A stretch of 64,000 bases of DNA from Gemmatimonadota bacterium (GCA_003222055.1 QHUT01000062.1:1-64000), one strand, 5' to 3'. Counted from the first letter of the stretch, positions 41,403-50,589 are shown. The notes: generated by a model from the sequence alone, not told the origin. Numbers and translations: made by a program.

Positions 41403-42805
41403 GCCCGCTTCCCCCTTCCCTCGTCCCGCTTCCCCAACTGCTCGATGAGTTCCGGCCCCACCCGCGTGATGTCCCCCGCCCCGAGCGTGAACACCACGTC
41501 GCCCGCCCGTACCGTCTCGACCACACGCGCGGTCAGTCCCGCGCGCTCGCGCACCGCGATCGTGGTCGCGCCCGCGCGCGCCGCTCCGCGCGCCACCAGG
41601 TCCGCACTCACTCCCGCGAGCGGCTGCTCGCGCGCCGCGTAGATCGGGGCCACCACCACCACGTCCGCCGCCGCGAGCGCCCGGCCCAGCGCCTCCCCGT
41701 GCAGCGCCGTGCGCGAAAACAGGTGCGGCTGGAACACCGCCACCACGCGGCGCCGCGGGAATGCCTGCCGCGCCGCGGCGAGGGTCGCCGCCACTTCCGT
41801 CGGGTGGTGCGCATAGTCGTCCACGACCGTCACGCCGCGCGCCTCACCCACCCGCTCGAACCGGCGCCCCACCCCGCCGAATTCCGCCAACGCGGCGAGC
41901 GCCCGCTCGAGATCGGCGCCCAGCTCGTGCGCCACCGCCAGCGCCGCCGCGGCGTTGCGCACGTTGTGCAGCCCCGGCACCTGCAGCCGCAGCGCGAGCG
42001 TGCGTCCGCCGGGAAGCTCGATCCGCGCCGTCGAGCCGCGCTCGCGCAACTCAGGGTCGGCGATGCGCACGTCCACCGCCGCGTCCCCCCCCAGCCCCAC
42101 CCGCCACACCGGGACGGCGAGCCGCGCCGCCACTCGCGCCGCACCCGCGTCGTCCGCTCCCACGATCGCCCGCCGTGCGCGCCCGGCGAACTCGACGAAC
42201 GCGTCTTCCAGCGCCGCCACGGTGCCGCCGTAGCACTCGAGATGGTCGGCCTCGACGTTGTTCACCACCGCCACGGTCGGCGCGAGCGACAGGAACGCGC
42301 GGTCGAACTCGTCGGCCTCCACCACGTACAAGTCTCGACCGCCCACCCGCGCGTTGCCGCCCCACCCAGCGACACGGCCGCCGGCGAGTCCCGTAGGATC
42401 TCGCCCGGCGGCCGCCAACGCCTCCGTGACCATCACCGTGGTGGTCGTCTTCCCGTGCGTCCCCGCCACGGCGACCACCGTTCCGCCGGCGACGGCCTGG
42501 CTGAGGGCGTCAGCCCGCCGTACCACCGGGACCCCTAGGGCGCGTGCTCGCGCCAGCTCCGGGTGGTCTCCCGGTACCGCTGCGGTGACCACGACCGCCC
42601 GAGCTCCCACCACATGCCCCGGATCGTGTCCCCGCCATATTCCCACCCCCAGGGCTGCCAAATCGGCGGCGCCGGAGGGGTCGTTATCACAGCCGGTTAT
42701 CGTGACGCCTTGCTGCCTGGCGAGGAGCGCCAGGCCGCTCATGCCCGCTCCGGCGATCCCCATGAAGTGGATCGGGCGGGGATCCACCGTCGCAAACAAG
42801 TTCAT
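41399..42805 (-). CDS. murC: UDP-N-acetylmuramate-L-alanine ligase
   Basis: Adds L-Ala to UDP-MurNAc. 468 residues: Rossmann start IHFMGIAGAGMSGLA, ATP loop VAGTHGKTTTTVM, VNNVEADHLECYGG and the C-terminal DDYAHHPTEV. The last residues (GKRDEGRGKRA) are encoded by a heptanucleotide array (41407-41435), so the repeat forms the C-terminus. ATG 42805 is 12 nt after a TATATT box without a Shine-Dalgarno sequence. It is the likely head of a murC-ftsQ-ftsA-ftsZ unit. Confidence 0.96.
   Translation of the reverse strand: MNLFATVDPRPIHFMGIAGAGMSGLALLARQQGVTITGCDNDPSGAADLAALGVGIWRGHDPGHVVGARAVVVTAAVPGDHPELARARALGVPVVRRADALSQAVAGGTVVAVAGTHGKTTTTVMVTEALAAAGRDPTGLAGGRVAGWGGNARVGGRDLYVVEADEFDRAFLSLAPTVAVVNNVEADHLECYGGTVAALEDAFVEFAGRARRAIVGADDAGAARVAARLAVPVWRVGLGGDAAVDVRIADPELRERGSTARIELPGGRTLALRLQVPGLHNVRNAAAALAVAHELGADLERALAALAEFGGVGRRFERVGEARGVTVVDDYAHHPTEVAATLAAARQAFPRRRVVAVFQPHLFSRTALHGEALGRALAAADVVVVAPIYAAREQPLAGVSADLVARGAARAGATTIAVRERAGLTARVVETVRAGDVVFTLGAGDITRVGPELIEQLGKRDEGRGKRA
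41407..41435. repeat. Heptanucleotide repeat at the 3' end of murC
   Basis: Minus-strand units GGGAAGC, GGGACGA, GGGAAGG, GGGAAGC followed by the stop region. It supplies the last 10 or so codons of murC. Confidence 0.7.
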
Positions 42806-42817
42806 TAGTGGGGGGCT

Positions 42818-42846
42818 AATATAGCGAATCTACGAAACTTGCGAAA
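42818..42846 (-). promoter_or_regulatory. Internal promoter before murC (TTTCGC-N17-TATATT)
   Basis: On the minus strand TTTCGC (42841-42846), 17 bp, TATATT (42818-42823), then 12 nt to ATG 42805. The stretch is A+T rich against a G+C-rich background. The 56-bp gap between murG and murC holds only this. Confidence 0.55.
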
Positions 42847-42861
42847 GAGACCACGGCCCTG

Positions 42862-43950
42862 CTACCCGACGACTGTCAAGATCTTCGACACGATGTCCTG
42901 AGCGGCGTTGGGGTTGCCTCGGGCCCGCGCCTGGGCGGCGAGCGACTCCAGCCGGGCGTGATCCCCGAGCAAGCGGCCTACCTGGTCGGCGAGTGCGTAC
43001 GGTGTGAGGTCGTGCTCGGGAAGGTGAATCGCGGCTCCCGCCGCCGCGAGGGCACGCGCGTTGTGCGCCTGGTGGTCGGCCGCGGCGCTCGGGAGCGGGA
43101 CGAGGATGCTCGGCTTGCCCCACGCGCACAGCTCCGCCACGGTCATCGCGCCGGCGCGCGCCACCACGATGTCCGCGGCGCGGTACGGGATGGTCATGGG
43201 ATCGAAGAACCCCCGAATCACCACGCGGCCCGGCGCGGCGTAGCGTCCCAACGCGTCCGCGTGCTCCAGACCGGTGCCCCACAGTACGTTCACCGCGTCC
43301 AGCAGGCGGCGCTCGAGCGCGCCCGCCACGGCATAGTTGATGGCCCGGGCTCCTTGGCTGCCGCCGAACACCAGGAGGGTCGGACGCTCGGTGCCCAGAC
43401 CCAACTCCGCCAGCGCGGTGGCGCGCGCGCCCGGCTCGGGCCGACGCACCGGATTGCCGAGCGTGAAGACGGTGGTGGCGGCGCCGGGTCTGAGGCGCGC
43501 GCGCGCCTCGGGAAACCCCAGATGGACCTGGCGCGCGCGCCGGGCGAGCCAGCGCGTGGTCAGTCCCGGGAACGCGTTCTCCTCGACGAGCACAGTCGGC
43601 AGGCCAGCGCGCTGCGCGCGCCACACCACAGGGCCGGCGGCGTAGCCTCCCGTGCCGATGACGATCGCGGGCCGCTCTTCGTCGATCACCCGGCCCACGG
43701 CGCGCCACACCCGGCCGGCGATGAGCAGCCAGCGCAGGTTCTTCCACCAGGTGCGCCGGTAGAGCGGCTCGATCGGAAGCAGGCGGTGGCGGAACGGATA
43801 GCGTGGCAGCAGCTGCGCCTCGATCCCGCGCGCCGCGCCGACGAGGACGGGCTCGACTCCCTTCCCCGCGTCTCGCAGGGCCTGGGCTAGGGCCAGTGCG
43901 GGCATGAGATGCCCCCCTGTGCCACCGCCCGCCAAGAGAACCTTCACCAC
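42862..43950 (-). CDS. murG: UDP-GlcNAc:undecaprenyl-PP-MurNAc-pentapeptide transferase MurG
   Basis: Makes lipid II from lipid I at the inner membrane. About 362 residues, GT-B fold: N-terminal LLAGGGTGGHLMPALALA, C-terminal VFGGSQGARAINYA and the UDP-GlcNAc site VARAGAMTVAELCAWGKP. The start is ambiguous between TTG 43959 and GTG 43950 or 43947. The start region is embedded in the edge of an intergenic repeat element whose flank is shared with murF. Confidence 0.95.
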   Translation of the reverse strand: MVKVLLAGGGTGGHLMPALALAQALRDAGKGVEPVLVGAARGIEAQLLPRYPFRHRLLPIEPLYRRTWWKNLRWLLIAGRVWRAVGRVIDEERPAIVIGTGGYAAGPVVWRAQRAGLPTVLVEENAFPGLTTRWLARRARQVHLGFPEARARLRPGAATTVFTLGNPVRRPEPGARATALAELGLGTERPTLLVFGGSQGARAINYAVAGALERRLLDAVNVLWGTGLEHADALGRYAAPGRVVIRGFFDPMTIPYRAADIVVARAGAMTVAELCAWGKPSILVPLPSAAADHQAHNARALAAAGAAIHLPEHDLTPYALADQVGRLLGDHARLESLAAQARARGNPNAAQDIVSKILTVVG

Positions 43951-44062
43951 CCCACCCAAATGCGGAATGCGGAATGTGGAATGCGGAGTTTAAAGGGAAG
44001 GTCGAGACGCGTTGCGAAGGTCGCGCTACCATTCCGCACTCCGCATTCCGCATTCCGCATTG
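43951..44062. repeat. Inverted heptanucleotide element between ftsW and murG
   Basis: Left array GCGGAAT, GCGGAAT, GTGGAAT, GCGGAGT (about 43962-43989) and right array of the complementary units ATTCCGC, ACTCCGC, ATTCCGC, ATTCCGC (about 44030-44060), with about 40 bp between. Transcribed, it would form a long hairpin. The array continues into the last codons of ftsW. The edge toward murG, CACCCCACCCAAATGCGGA, matches the element before murF. Confidence 0.8.
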
Positions 44063-45178
44063 TCATGCTTCCGCACTCCGTCTTCCGCGTCCGATACTGA
44101 TCAACACTCCGGTGGCCACCAGGGCGACGAACAGGCTCGAGCGACCATAAGAGATGAATGGCAGCGTGATACCGGTGGCCGGGAGCAGGGCCAGGGTCAC
44201 GCCCACGTGCAGCGCCGCGGTGATCCCAATCAAGGCGGTGAGCCCCACCGCGAGCAGCTGGCCGAACGAATCGCGGGCCGACCGAGTGATGCGGAAGCCG
44301 AGCCACACGAACGTGCCGAACAGCACGAGCAGGGCGAGTACGCCGAGAAAACCCCATTCTTCACCGATGGTGGAGAAGATGAAGTCGGAGTAGGCATACG
44401 GCAGGTAGCCGAGCTTCTGCTGGCCTTGCCCGAGGCCGACGCCGAACAGGCGTCCCGCCCCGATGCCGACGAGCGACTGGTGCACTTGCCAGGTCGCTTC
44501 GGAGGGCGCGCTCCCGGGATTGAGGAACGTGATCACCCGCGCCAGGCGGTATTGGGCACTGGCGACGGCGCCGAACAGGAGGGGCGTCGCCACCACGGCC
44601 AGGGCGAGAAAGTGCCCGATCCGGGCGCCCGCCGTGAACAGGACGACCCCGGCGAGCAGCGTGACCAGCAGCGCCATCGAAAGGTTGGGCTCGAGGAAGA
44701 TCAACGCGAGCAGCGGCGTGAGCACCACGATGAACGGCAGCAGGCCGTACTGGAACGTGCGGATGCGCTCGCCCTTCTTCGCCGCGAGCATGGCGGTCCA
44801 CACCACCACCGCGAACTTCGCCAGCTCCGAGGGCTGCACCGTCACGAAGCCGAGGTTGACCCAGCGGCGCGCGCCGTTGATGCTGGGGGCGATGCGGTGC
44901 GTAAAGGGGAGCAGCGGAATGAGCAGCAGCACGGCCGCCAGCCCGAGCACGGGCCACGCCCAGCGCTGCCACTTGCGGTAGTCGGAGCGGGCGAGCAGCG
45001 TGGCGACGATCCCCCCCACGGCCGCGCCGAGCGCCTGTTTCAGTGCGAAGCTCGATCCCACCTGCCCGCCCGAGATCGTGAGCAGGCTGGAGGCCCCGTA
45101 CACGGCCGTGAGCCCGAACACGACGAGGATCGCCGCGACCAGCGCCAGGAGGCGGGTCTCCCAACGCAGGTCTCTCAC
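44063..45178 (-). CDS. ftsW: Lipid II polymerase FtsW
   Basis: SEDS glycosyltransferase of the septum. 371 residues with about ten helices and the family signatures GARRWVNLGFVTVQPSELAKFA, DFIFSTIGEEWGFLG and the late LPFISYGRSSLFV. GTG 45178 overlaps the murD stop (GTGA). The C-terminus GRGRRSAEA is encoded by degenerate heptanucleotide units that belong to the adjacent intergenic element. Confidence 0.95.
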   Translation of the reverse strand: MRDLRWETRLLALVAAILVVFGLTAVYGASSLLTISGGQVGSSFALKQALGAAVGGIVATLLARSDYRKWQRWAWPVLGLAAVLLLIPLLPFTHRIAPSINGARRWVNLGFVTVQPSELAKFAVVVWTAMLAAKKGERIRTFQYGLLPFIVVLTPLLALIFLEPNLSMALLVTLLAGVVLFTAGARIGHFLALAVVATPLLFGAVASAQYRLARVITFLNPGSAPSEATWQVHQSLVGIGAGRLFGVGLGQGQQKLGYLPYAYSDFIFSTIGEEWGFLGVLALLVLFGTFVWLGFRITRSARDSFGQLLAVGLTALIGITAALHVGVTLALLPATGITLPFISYGRSSLFVALVATGVLISIGRGRRSAEA

Positions 45179-46536
45179 ATGGCCTCCACCAGTCTGCGGA
45201 ACGTCGCCCCCCGTTCCTCGTAGTTCTTGAACATGTCGTAGCTCGAGCACGCGGGGGACAAGAGCACCGCGTCGCCCGCGCGCGCCACCCGGCCGGCCCG
45301 TGCCACGACGTCCTCGAACGTCGTGCCCCGCTCGAGCGGCACCTGACCGGACAAGTCCCGCTCCACCAGCGGACCCGCCTCGCCGTAGGCGATCACCAGG
45401 CGGCACCGTTCCTTGAGCGGCGGCCCGAGCCGCGTGTACGGCTCGCCCTTGTGACGCCCGCCGAGCAGCAGCACGAACGGCCGGTCCATCGCCTCTACGG
45501 CGACGACGGTGGAGGCGATGTTGGTGGCCTTCGAGTCGTTGATCCAGAGGACGCCGCCTACCTCGCGCACCGGCTCGAGCCGGTGCGGCAGCGCGCGGAA
45601 CGAGCGCAGCCCCTCCCCGATCACGCCCGGCGCCACGCCCGCCTCGTGGACGGCGAGCGCGGCGGCCAGCGCGTTTGCGACGTTGTGGTCGCCCAGCAAT
45701 CCGAGGTCCGCGCGTGCCAGCAGCGCGGGTCCCTTGGCGCCGAGGCGCAGCCGTCGCTCCGCCCGGTCGTACCAGCCGTCGGCGGGGCGCTCGAGTGAGA
45801 ACAGCAGGCGACGCCCCTTCGCGCCGGCCGCGAGCTCGAGCACGGCCGGGTCGTCGCCGTTCAACACCCACACGTTCGCGTCGCCGGCGTTACGAAACAG
45901 CTGTCGCTTGTCCGCGTAATAGGCCTCGACCGCGGGATAGCGATCCAGGTGGTCGGGGGCGAGGTTCGTGAGGATGCCGATGTCGGGCGCGAAGTGGGGG
46001 CTGTCGTGCAGCTGGAAGGACGAGATTTCGATCGCGAGCCACTGATACTGGTCGCCCTGTACGGCGATGTCGGCGAGCGGGCGGCCGATGTTCCCCGCCG
46101 CCTCGGCGTCCAGCCCCGCCGCGCGCAACAGATGGGCCGCCAGCGCGGTCGTCGTCGTCTTCCCGTTCGTTCCCGTGATCGCGATCGAGCGCGTCCCCGA
46201 GGCCGCGAGCGCGCGGAAGCCGAGGTCGATTTCGGAAAGCACGGGCACACCGGCGGCGCGGGCGGCGACCAGCGCGGCGGCTTCGGGCGGCACGCCCGGC
46301 GACACGATCACCGCCGCCGCGGTGCGGATGCGCGCCAAGTCGTGCCGCCCGACGTCGAGCGACACCCCGGACAGCGCGCCCAGGTCGGCGAGCGCGTCGC
46401 CGCCGTAGGGGTGATCGGAGGCGTCGCTCGCGTACACGCGGACGCCCGCGCGCGCCAGCAGCTTCGTCGCCGCCACCCCGCTCTTCCCCAAACCTACCAC
46501 CGCGACGATGCCGTGCCGCCACGGCTCCGGAATCAT
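45175..46536 (-). CDS. murD: UDP-N-acetylmuramoylalanine-D-glutamate ligase
   Basis: Adds D-Glu. 453 residues: AVVGLGKSGVAATKLLARAG, ATP loop AITGTNGKTTTTALAAHLL, NIGRPLADIA, LTNLAPDHLDRYP and WINDSKATNIAST, all typical of MurD. ATG 46536 overlaps the mraY stop (ATGA). Confidence 0.96.
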   Translation of the reverse strand: MIPEPWRHGIVAVVGLGKSGVAATKLLARAGVRVYASDASDHPYGGDALADLGALSGVSLDVGRHDLARIRTAAAVIVSPGVPPEAAALVAARAAGVPVLSEIDLGFRALAASGTRSIAITGTNGKTTTTALAAHLLRAAGLDAEAAGNIGRPLADIAVQGDQYQWLAIEISSFQLHDSPHFAPDIGILTNLAPDHLDRYPAVEAYYADKRQLFRNAGDANVWVLNGDDPAVLELAAGAKGRRLLFSLERPADGWYDRAERRLRLGAKGPALLARADLGLLGDHNVANALAAALAVHEAGVAPGVIGEGLRSFRALPHRLEPVREVGGVLWINDSKATNIASTVVAVEAMDRPFVLLLGGRHKGEPYTRLGPPLKERCRLVIAYGEAGPLVERDLSGQVPLERGTTFEDVVARAGRVARAGDAVLLSPACSSYDMFKNYEERGATFRRLVEAM

Positions 46537-47654
46537 CTCACCTTCAGCGTCGCGAGGGCGATCGCCGCGCACATGACCCCCAAGATGTAGAACCGCATCA
46601 CGACCTGTGGCTCCGCCCACCCGAGCTTCTCGAAGTGGTGATGCAGCGGCGCCATGCGGAACACGCGATGCGCATCCGCGTATTCCTTGCCGCGGCGCCA
46701 TTTGTTCCAGCGGTACACCCCGGTCTGTAGCAGCACCGACACCGCCTCCGCCACGAACACCGCGCCCGCGATCAGCAGGAGAAACTCCGCCTTGAGCATG
46801 ATCGCGACGGTGCCGAGCGCCCCGCCGATCGCGAGCGCGCCGGTATCGCCCATGAACACCTGCGCCGGATGCGCGTTGAACCACAGGAAGCCCAGCGCCG
46901 CGCCGGCCAGCGCGCCGCAGAAGATCGTCAGCTCCTGGGCTCCGGGCAGGTAGTAGACGAGCAGGTAGCGCGCCCAGTCGATGCGACCAAACACGTACGC
47001 GAACACCGCAAACGTACCGGCGAGGATGGCGGTGAGACCGGCGGCGAGGCCGTCCAGGCCGTCGCTGAGGTTCACCGCGTTCGAGGTACCGGTCACGACG
47101 AATGTGACGAACAGCACGTACAGCGGCGGGGGTAAGACCAGCAGGATGTACTTGAACACCGGGAGCTGGGTGGACGCAGCCGGCAGGTCCGGGGCCATCG
47201 GCCAGCGAATGAGCACGATGCCGAGCGCCACGCCGAAGGTGACCTGGCCGACGAGCTTCCAGCGCGCCACCAGGCCCTGGGACTTGCCACGCACGATCTT
47301 CAGGTAGTCATCGAGGAACCCGATCGCCCCCGCCCACAGCATGGCCACCACCGCTACCACGACGTAGCGACTGTCGAGCCGCGCCCAGAGGAGCGTCGGC
47401 ACGACGGTCGCGAGAATGATGATCAACCCACCCATGGTGGGCGTGCCGCGCTTGCCGTGGTGACTCGCCGGACCTTCGGCGCGGATCACCTGCCCCACGT
47501 TGCGCTCGCGCAGGCGCCGGATGATGGCCGGGCCCGCGAGGAACGCGAGCAGCAGGGCGGTGACCACGGCGCCCGCCGCGCGAAACGTGAGGTAGCTGAA
47601 CAGATTGAACAGGATGTGCTGCTTCGCGAGCGGCGCGAGCAAATGATAGAGCAC
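46533..47654 (-). CDS. mraY: Phospho-N-acetylmuramoyl-pentapeptide transferase
   Basis: Transfers phospho-MurNAc-pentapeptide to undecaprenyl phosphate, giving lipid I. 373 residues, ten helices. Signatures: KRGTPTMGGLIIILA, FLDDYLKIVRGKSQGL with the Asp pair, NAVNLSDGLDGLAAG and APLHHHFEKLGWAEPQVVMRF. murF ends 21 nt upstream. Confidence 0.96.
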   Translation of the reverse strand: MLYHLLAPLAKQHILFNLFSYLTFRAAGAVVTALLLAFLAGPAIIRRLRERNVGQVIRAEGPASHHGKRGTPTMGGLIIILATVVPTLLWARLDSRYVVVAVVAMLWAGAIGFLDDYLKIVRGKSQGLVARWKLVGQVTFGVALGIVLIRWPMAPDLPAASTQLPVFKYILLVLPPPLYVLFVTFVVTGTSNAVNLSDGLDGLAAGLTAILAGTFAVFAYVFGRIDWARYLLVYYLPGAQELTIFCGALAGAALGFLWFNAHPAQVFMGDTGALAIGGALGTVAIMLKAEFLLLIAGAVFVAEAVSVLLQTGVYRWNKWRRGKEYADAHRVFRMAPLHHHFEKLGWAEPQVVMRFYILGVMCAAIALATLKVR

Positions 47655-47675
47655 GTCCGATCCCTCGCCCCTTCG

Positions 47676-49019
47676 TCAGTTCAGGTGCGGCAACACCCGC
47701 TCGAGCGCCACCCCACGCGACGCCTTGAGCAGAACGATTTCATTGCCCGTCAACGCCGCCTTGAGGCGCGGACCCAGCGCCCCGGCGTCCGGCGCCATGA
47801 GCAGCCGCCGGCCGAGTGCCGTGCGATAGGGCTCGAACGCCGGCACGAACTCTCCCACGGCGACGACCAGCGCGGGGTCCAGCGCCGCAATCTCGGCCGC
47901 CGCGAGCGCATGCAATCTGGCACTCTCGGGCCCGAGCTCCAACATCGAGCCGACCACCACGGCGAGCGGCCGGCGTCGCCGCTCGGCGAGCCACTGGGCC
48001 AGCTTCAGCGCCCAGCGGAGCGAGGTCGGATTCGCGTTGTAGGTGTCGTCGATGACCGTCAAGTCGCCCAATTCGAGCATCGCACCCCGCCCGCCGGGCA
48101 GCCGCACGCCTGCGAGCGCCGCTATCGCCCGCGCCGGATCGGCCCCCACTTCGCGTCCCACCGCGAGCGCGAGCATCGCGTTTTCGATCTGGTGGAATCC
48201 CACCACGGGCAGGGTGACGGTGTGGCGCCGCCACGTCAGCCGCGGGTGGCCGCCGTCGTCGAGCTCCGCCGCGTCGGGCCGCACGTCCGCATCCCGCCCC
48301 GTCCCGGCAACCACCGTGCGCGCCCGGCGTCGGGCTTCCACGGCGAGCTCCGGTGGGTCCGTGCCGACCACCGCCACGGGCGCGCCGTCCACCAGCGCGA
48401 GCTTCTCCTGCATCACGCCGGCGAGCGAGCCGAAGCCTGCCACGTGCGCGTAGCCCACGTTCGAGATTACTGCAATCGTCGGCTCGATGACCGAGCGCAG
48501 CCGCGGGATCTCCCCAGGGACGCTGGCCCCCGCTTCGATCACCAGCGCCTCGGCGTCCGCGGGTGCCGCGAGGATCGTCAGCGGCACGCCCACCAGGTTG
48601 TTCAGGTTGCCGCCGGTCGCGTGCACGCGGTACTTGGTGGCGAGCACGGCGCGGATCATCTCTTTAGTGCTCGTCTTCCCGCTCGACCCCGTGACGCCGA
48701 CGACAGGGCTGCCCGGCGGGAATAGCCGGCGGCGCGCCCGCGCCAGCAATCCGAGCGCGACGAGCGTGTCGGCGACCTCGAAGAGCGGCAGCCCGTCCAC
48801 CGGCGGCGTGCCCTGCCGCACCACCGCCGCGGCGGCTCCCTGGGCTCGCGCCTGACCGAGAAACGCGTGGGCGTCGAACCGATCGCCCGTGAGCGCGACG
48901 AACAGGGCGCCGGGCGTCAGGTGCCGGGTGTCGGTGCTCACGCCGGTAAAGCGCAGGCCCCGCGGTCCCGGCACACCTAGGGCGCTGGCCACCCGCGCGG
49001 AGTCCCAGGCGGTCACCAC
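47676..49019 (-). CDS. murF: UDP-N-acetylmuramoyl-tripeptide-D-Ala-D-Ala ligase
   Basis: Adds D-Ala-D-Ala to the UDP-MurNAc-tripeptide. 447 residues: FTGVSTDTRHLTPGALFVAL, ATP loop GVTGSSGKTSTKEMIRAVL, ISNVGYAHVAGFGS and DDTYNANPTSLRWAL. The start is one of two adjacent GTG codons (49019 or 49016) lying right at the edge of an inverted-repeat element, as for murG. Confidence 0.95.
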   Translation of the reverse strand: MVTAWDSARVASALGVPGPRGLRFTGVSTDTRHLTPGALFVALTGDRFDAHAFLGQARAQGAAAAVVRQGTPPVDGLPLFEVADTLVALGLLARARRRLFPPGSPVVGVTGSSGKTSTKEMIRAVLATKYRVHATGGNLNNLVGVPLTILAAPADAEALVIEAGASVPGEIPRLRSVIEPTIAVISNVGYAHVAGFGSLAGVMQEKLALVDGAPVAVVGTDPPELAVEARRRARTVVAGTGRDADVRPDAAELDDGGHPRLTWRRHTVTLPVVGFHQIENAMLALAVGREVGADPARAIAALAGVRLPGGRGAMLELGDLTVIDDTYNANPTSLRWALKLAQWLAERRRRPLAVVVGSMLELGPESARLHALAAAEIAALDPALVVAVGEFVPAFEPYRTALGRRLLMAPDAGALGPRLKAALTGNEIVLLKASRGVALERVLPHLN

Positions 49020-49020
49020 C

Positions 49021-49131
49021 CCACCCCAAATGCGGATTGCGGATTGCGGATTGCGGATTGGTAGTGGGAGTGTCGTTCGGCGAGCGACCCTTCACTGCCA
49101 TTCCGCAATCCGCAATCCACAATCCCCAATC
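49021..49131. repeat. Inverted heptanucleotide element between murE and murF
   Basis: Left array of four GCGGATT units (about 49032-49059), a spacer of about 40 bp, and a right array of the complementary type ATTCCGC, AATCCGC, AATCCAC, AATCCCC (about 49099-49129). The edge toward murF, CACCCCACCCCAAATGCGGA, is nearly the same as that before murG. Nothing else is visible in this gap. Confidence 0.8.
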
Positions 49132-49134
49132 GTT

Positions 49135-50589
49135 TCACGAGGCCCCCAGTTCTTTGACGATCACCCGCTCATCGAACGGAAGCTTTTCGGTGCCGATGAC
49201 CTGATACGTCTCGTGCCCCTTGCCGGCGAGCAGCAACGTATCTCCCGGCCGCGCCAGCTCGAGACCGAGCGCGATCGCCCGGCGGCGATCGACCTCGCGG
49301 TGGTGGGGCCTCGCTCCCATGCCGGCCTCGACGGCGTCGAGGATCTTCTCCGGGTCCTCGGTCCGCGGGTTGTCGGAGGTGGCGATGGCGATGTCGGCGA
49401 GGCGCGCGCACACCTCGCCCATCGGCGCGCGCTTGCCGGGGTCGCGGTCCCCGCCGGCACCGAACACGACGATGAGCCGACCGGCGGAGAGCGGCCGCAG
49501 CGTCTCGAGCGCCCGCTCGAGGGCGTCGGGGGTGTGCGCGTAGTCGCGCAGCACCGTGCACGGCCGCTCCGCGATCCGCTCCATCCGTCCCGGGATCTGG
49601 GGCGCGGCCGTAAGCCGCTCGGCCACGGTCTCGACCGGGACGCCTAGGCCCCAAGCGCAGGCCGCCACGCCGAGCGCGTTCGCCACGTTGAAGCGGCCGA
49701 GCAACGGTAGCCGGACCGCGGCCCTCCCCGTTGGCGTGGCGAGCTCGAAATGCGCGCCCTGGGCGTCGAGGGTCACGCCGCGCGCCGTCACTTCGCCGCC
49801 GCGCTCCCCGAAGGTGACGCGGCGGTGCTCGCGGCGCAGCCGGCCCCACGCCGGATCGTCGGCGTTCACCACCTCGAGCCCGTCTGCAGCGAGGTGCTGC
49901 AGCAGCTTCGCCTTGGCGCGGAAGTAGGCGTCCAGGGTCTTGTGGTAATCGAGGTGATCGCGCGTGAGATTGGTGAACAGAGCAGCCCGGAACGCGAGCC
50001 CGTCCACGCGCCCCTGGTCGAGGCTGTGCGACGACACTTCCATTGCGGCGCCGCGCGCCCCGCGCTGCACCAGCGCCGCCAGCGTGGCCTGCAGATCGAT
50101 CGGGCCGGGCGTCGTGAGGTTCCCCGCCTCGCTCGGCACGGGCGCGCCGTCGGGATCGAACGCTCCCAGCGTGCCGATCGATCCCATCGGCTCCAGGGCG
50201 GACAGCACGTGGCGCAGCAGCATGACCGACGTCGTCTTGCCGTTGGTCCCCGTGACCCCGACCAGGTCGAGCCGCGCAGCCGGCCGCCCGTACCACGTTT
50301 CGGCCGCGAGCGCGGCCGCCCGGCGCCCGTCACGCACCAGGATCTGCAGCAGGTCGACGGGCTGCTCGCGCTCCACCAGCGCCGCGGCGGCGCCGCGCGC
50401 GCGCGCGTCGGCGACGAACCCGTGCCCATCCTGGACCGACCCCGTCACCGCGCAGTACAGCACGCCCGCCGTAACTTTGCGACTGTCGGCGGTGAGCCCG
50501 GTGATCTCGGGCCAGGTGTGCAGGTCCGGCGTCTCGACGAGCACGGACCCTCGCTCGAGCGCGGCGACGATCTCGGCGAGCCGGCTCAT
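49135..50589 (-). CDS. murE: UDP-N-acetylmuramoyl-tripeptide synthetase MurE (DAP type)
   Basis: Adds the third amino acid of the stem peptide. 484 residues: ITGLTADSRKVTAGVLYCAV, ATP loop GVTGTNGKTTSVMLLRHVL, TNLTRDHLDYHKT and the specificity motif TSDNPRTEDP. DNPR is the signature for meso-diaminopimelate, so the organism should have DAP-type peptidoglycan. ATG 50589 overlaps the ftsI stop (ATGA). Confidence 0.96.
   Translation of the reverse strand: MSRLAEIVAALERGSVLVETPDLHTWPEITGLTADSRKVTAGVLYCAVTGSVQDGHGFVADARARGAAAALVEREQPVDLLQILVRDGRRAAALAAETWYGRPAARLDLVGVTGTNGKTTSVMLLRHVLSALEPMGSIGTLGAFDPDGAPVPSEAGNLTTPGPIDLQATLAALVQRGARGAAMEVSSHSLDQGRVDGLAFRAALFTNLTRDHLDYHKTLDAYFRAKAKLLQHLAADGLEVVNADDPAWGRLRREHRRVTFGERGGEVTARGVTLDAQGAHFELATPTGRAAVRLPLLGRFNVANALGVAACAWGLGVPVETVAERLTAAPQIPGRMERIAERPCTVLRDYAHTPDALERALETLRPLSAGRLIVVFGAGGDRDPGKRAPMGEVCARLADIAIATSDNPRTEDPEKILDAVEAGMGARPHHREVDRRRAIALGLELARPGDTLLLAGKGHETYQVIGTEKLPFDERVIVKELGAS

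Noticed and set aside
43951-44062. CRISPR-like look of the repeat arrays at murG, murF and asnS
   Set aside because: Units are 7 bp, directly adjacent, with no unique spacers, and occur as inverted pairs; no cas genes are present.
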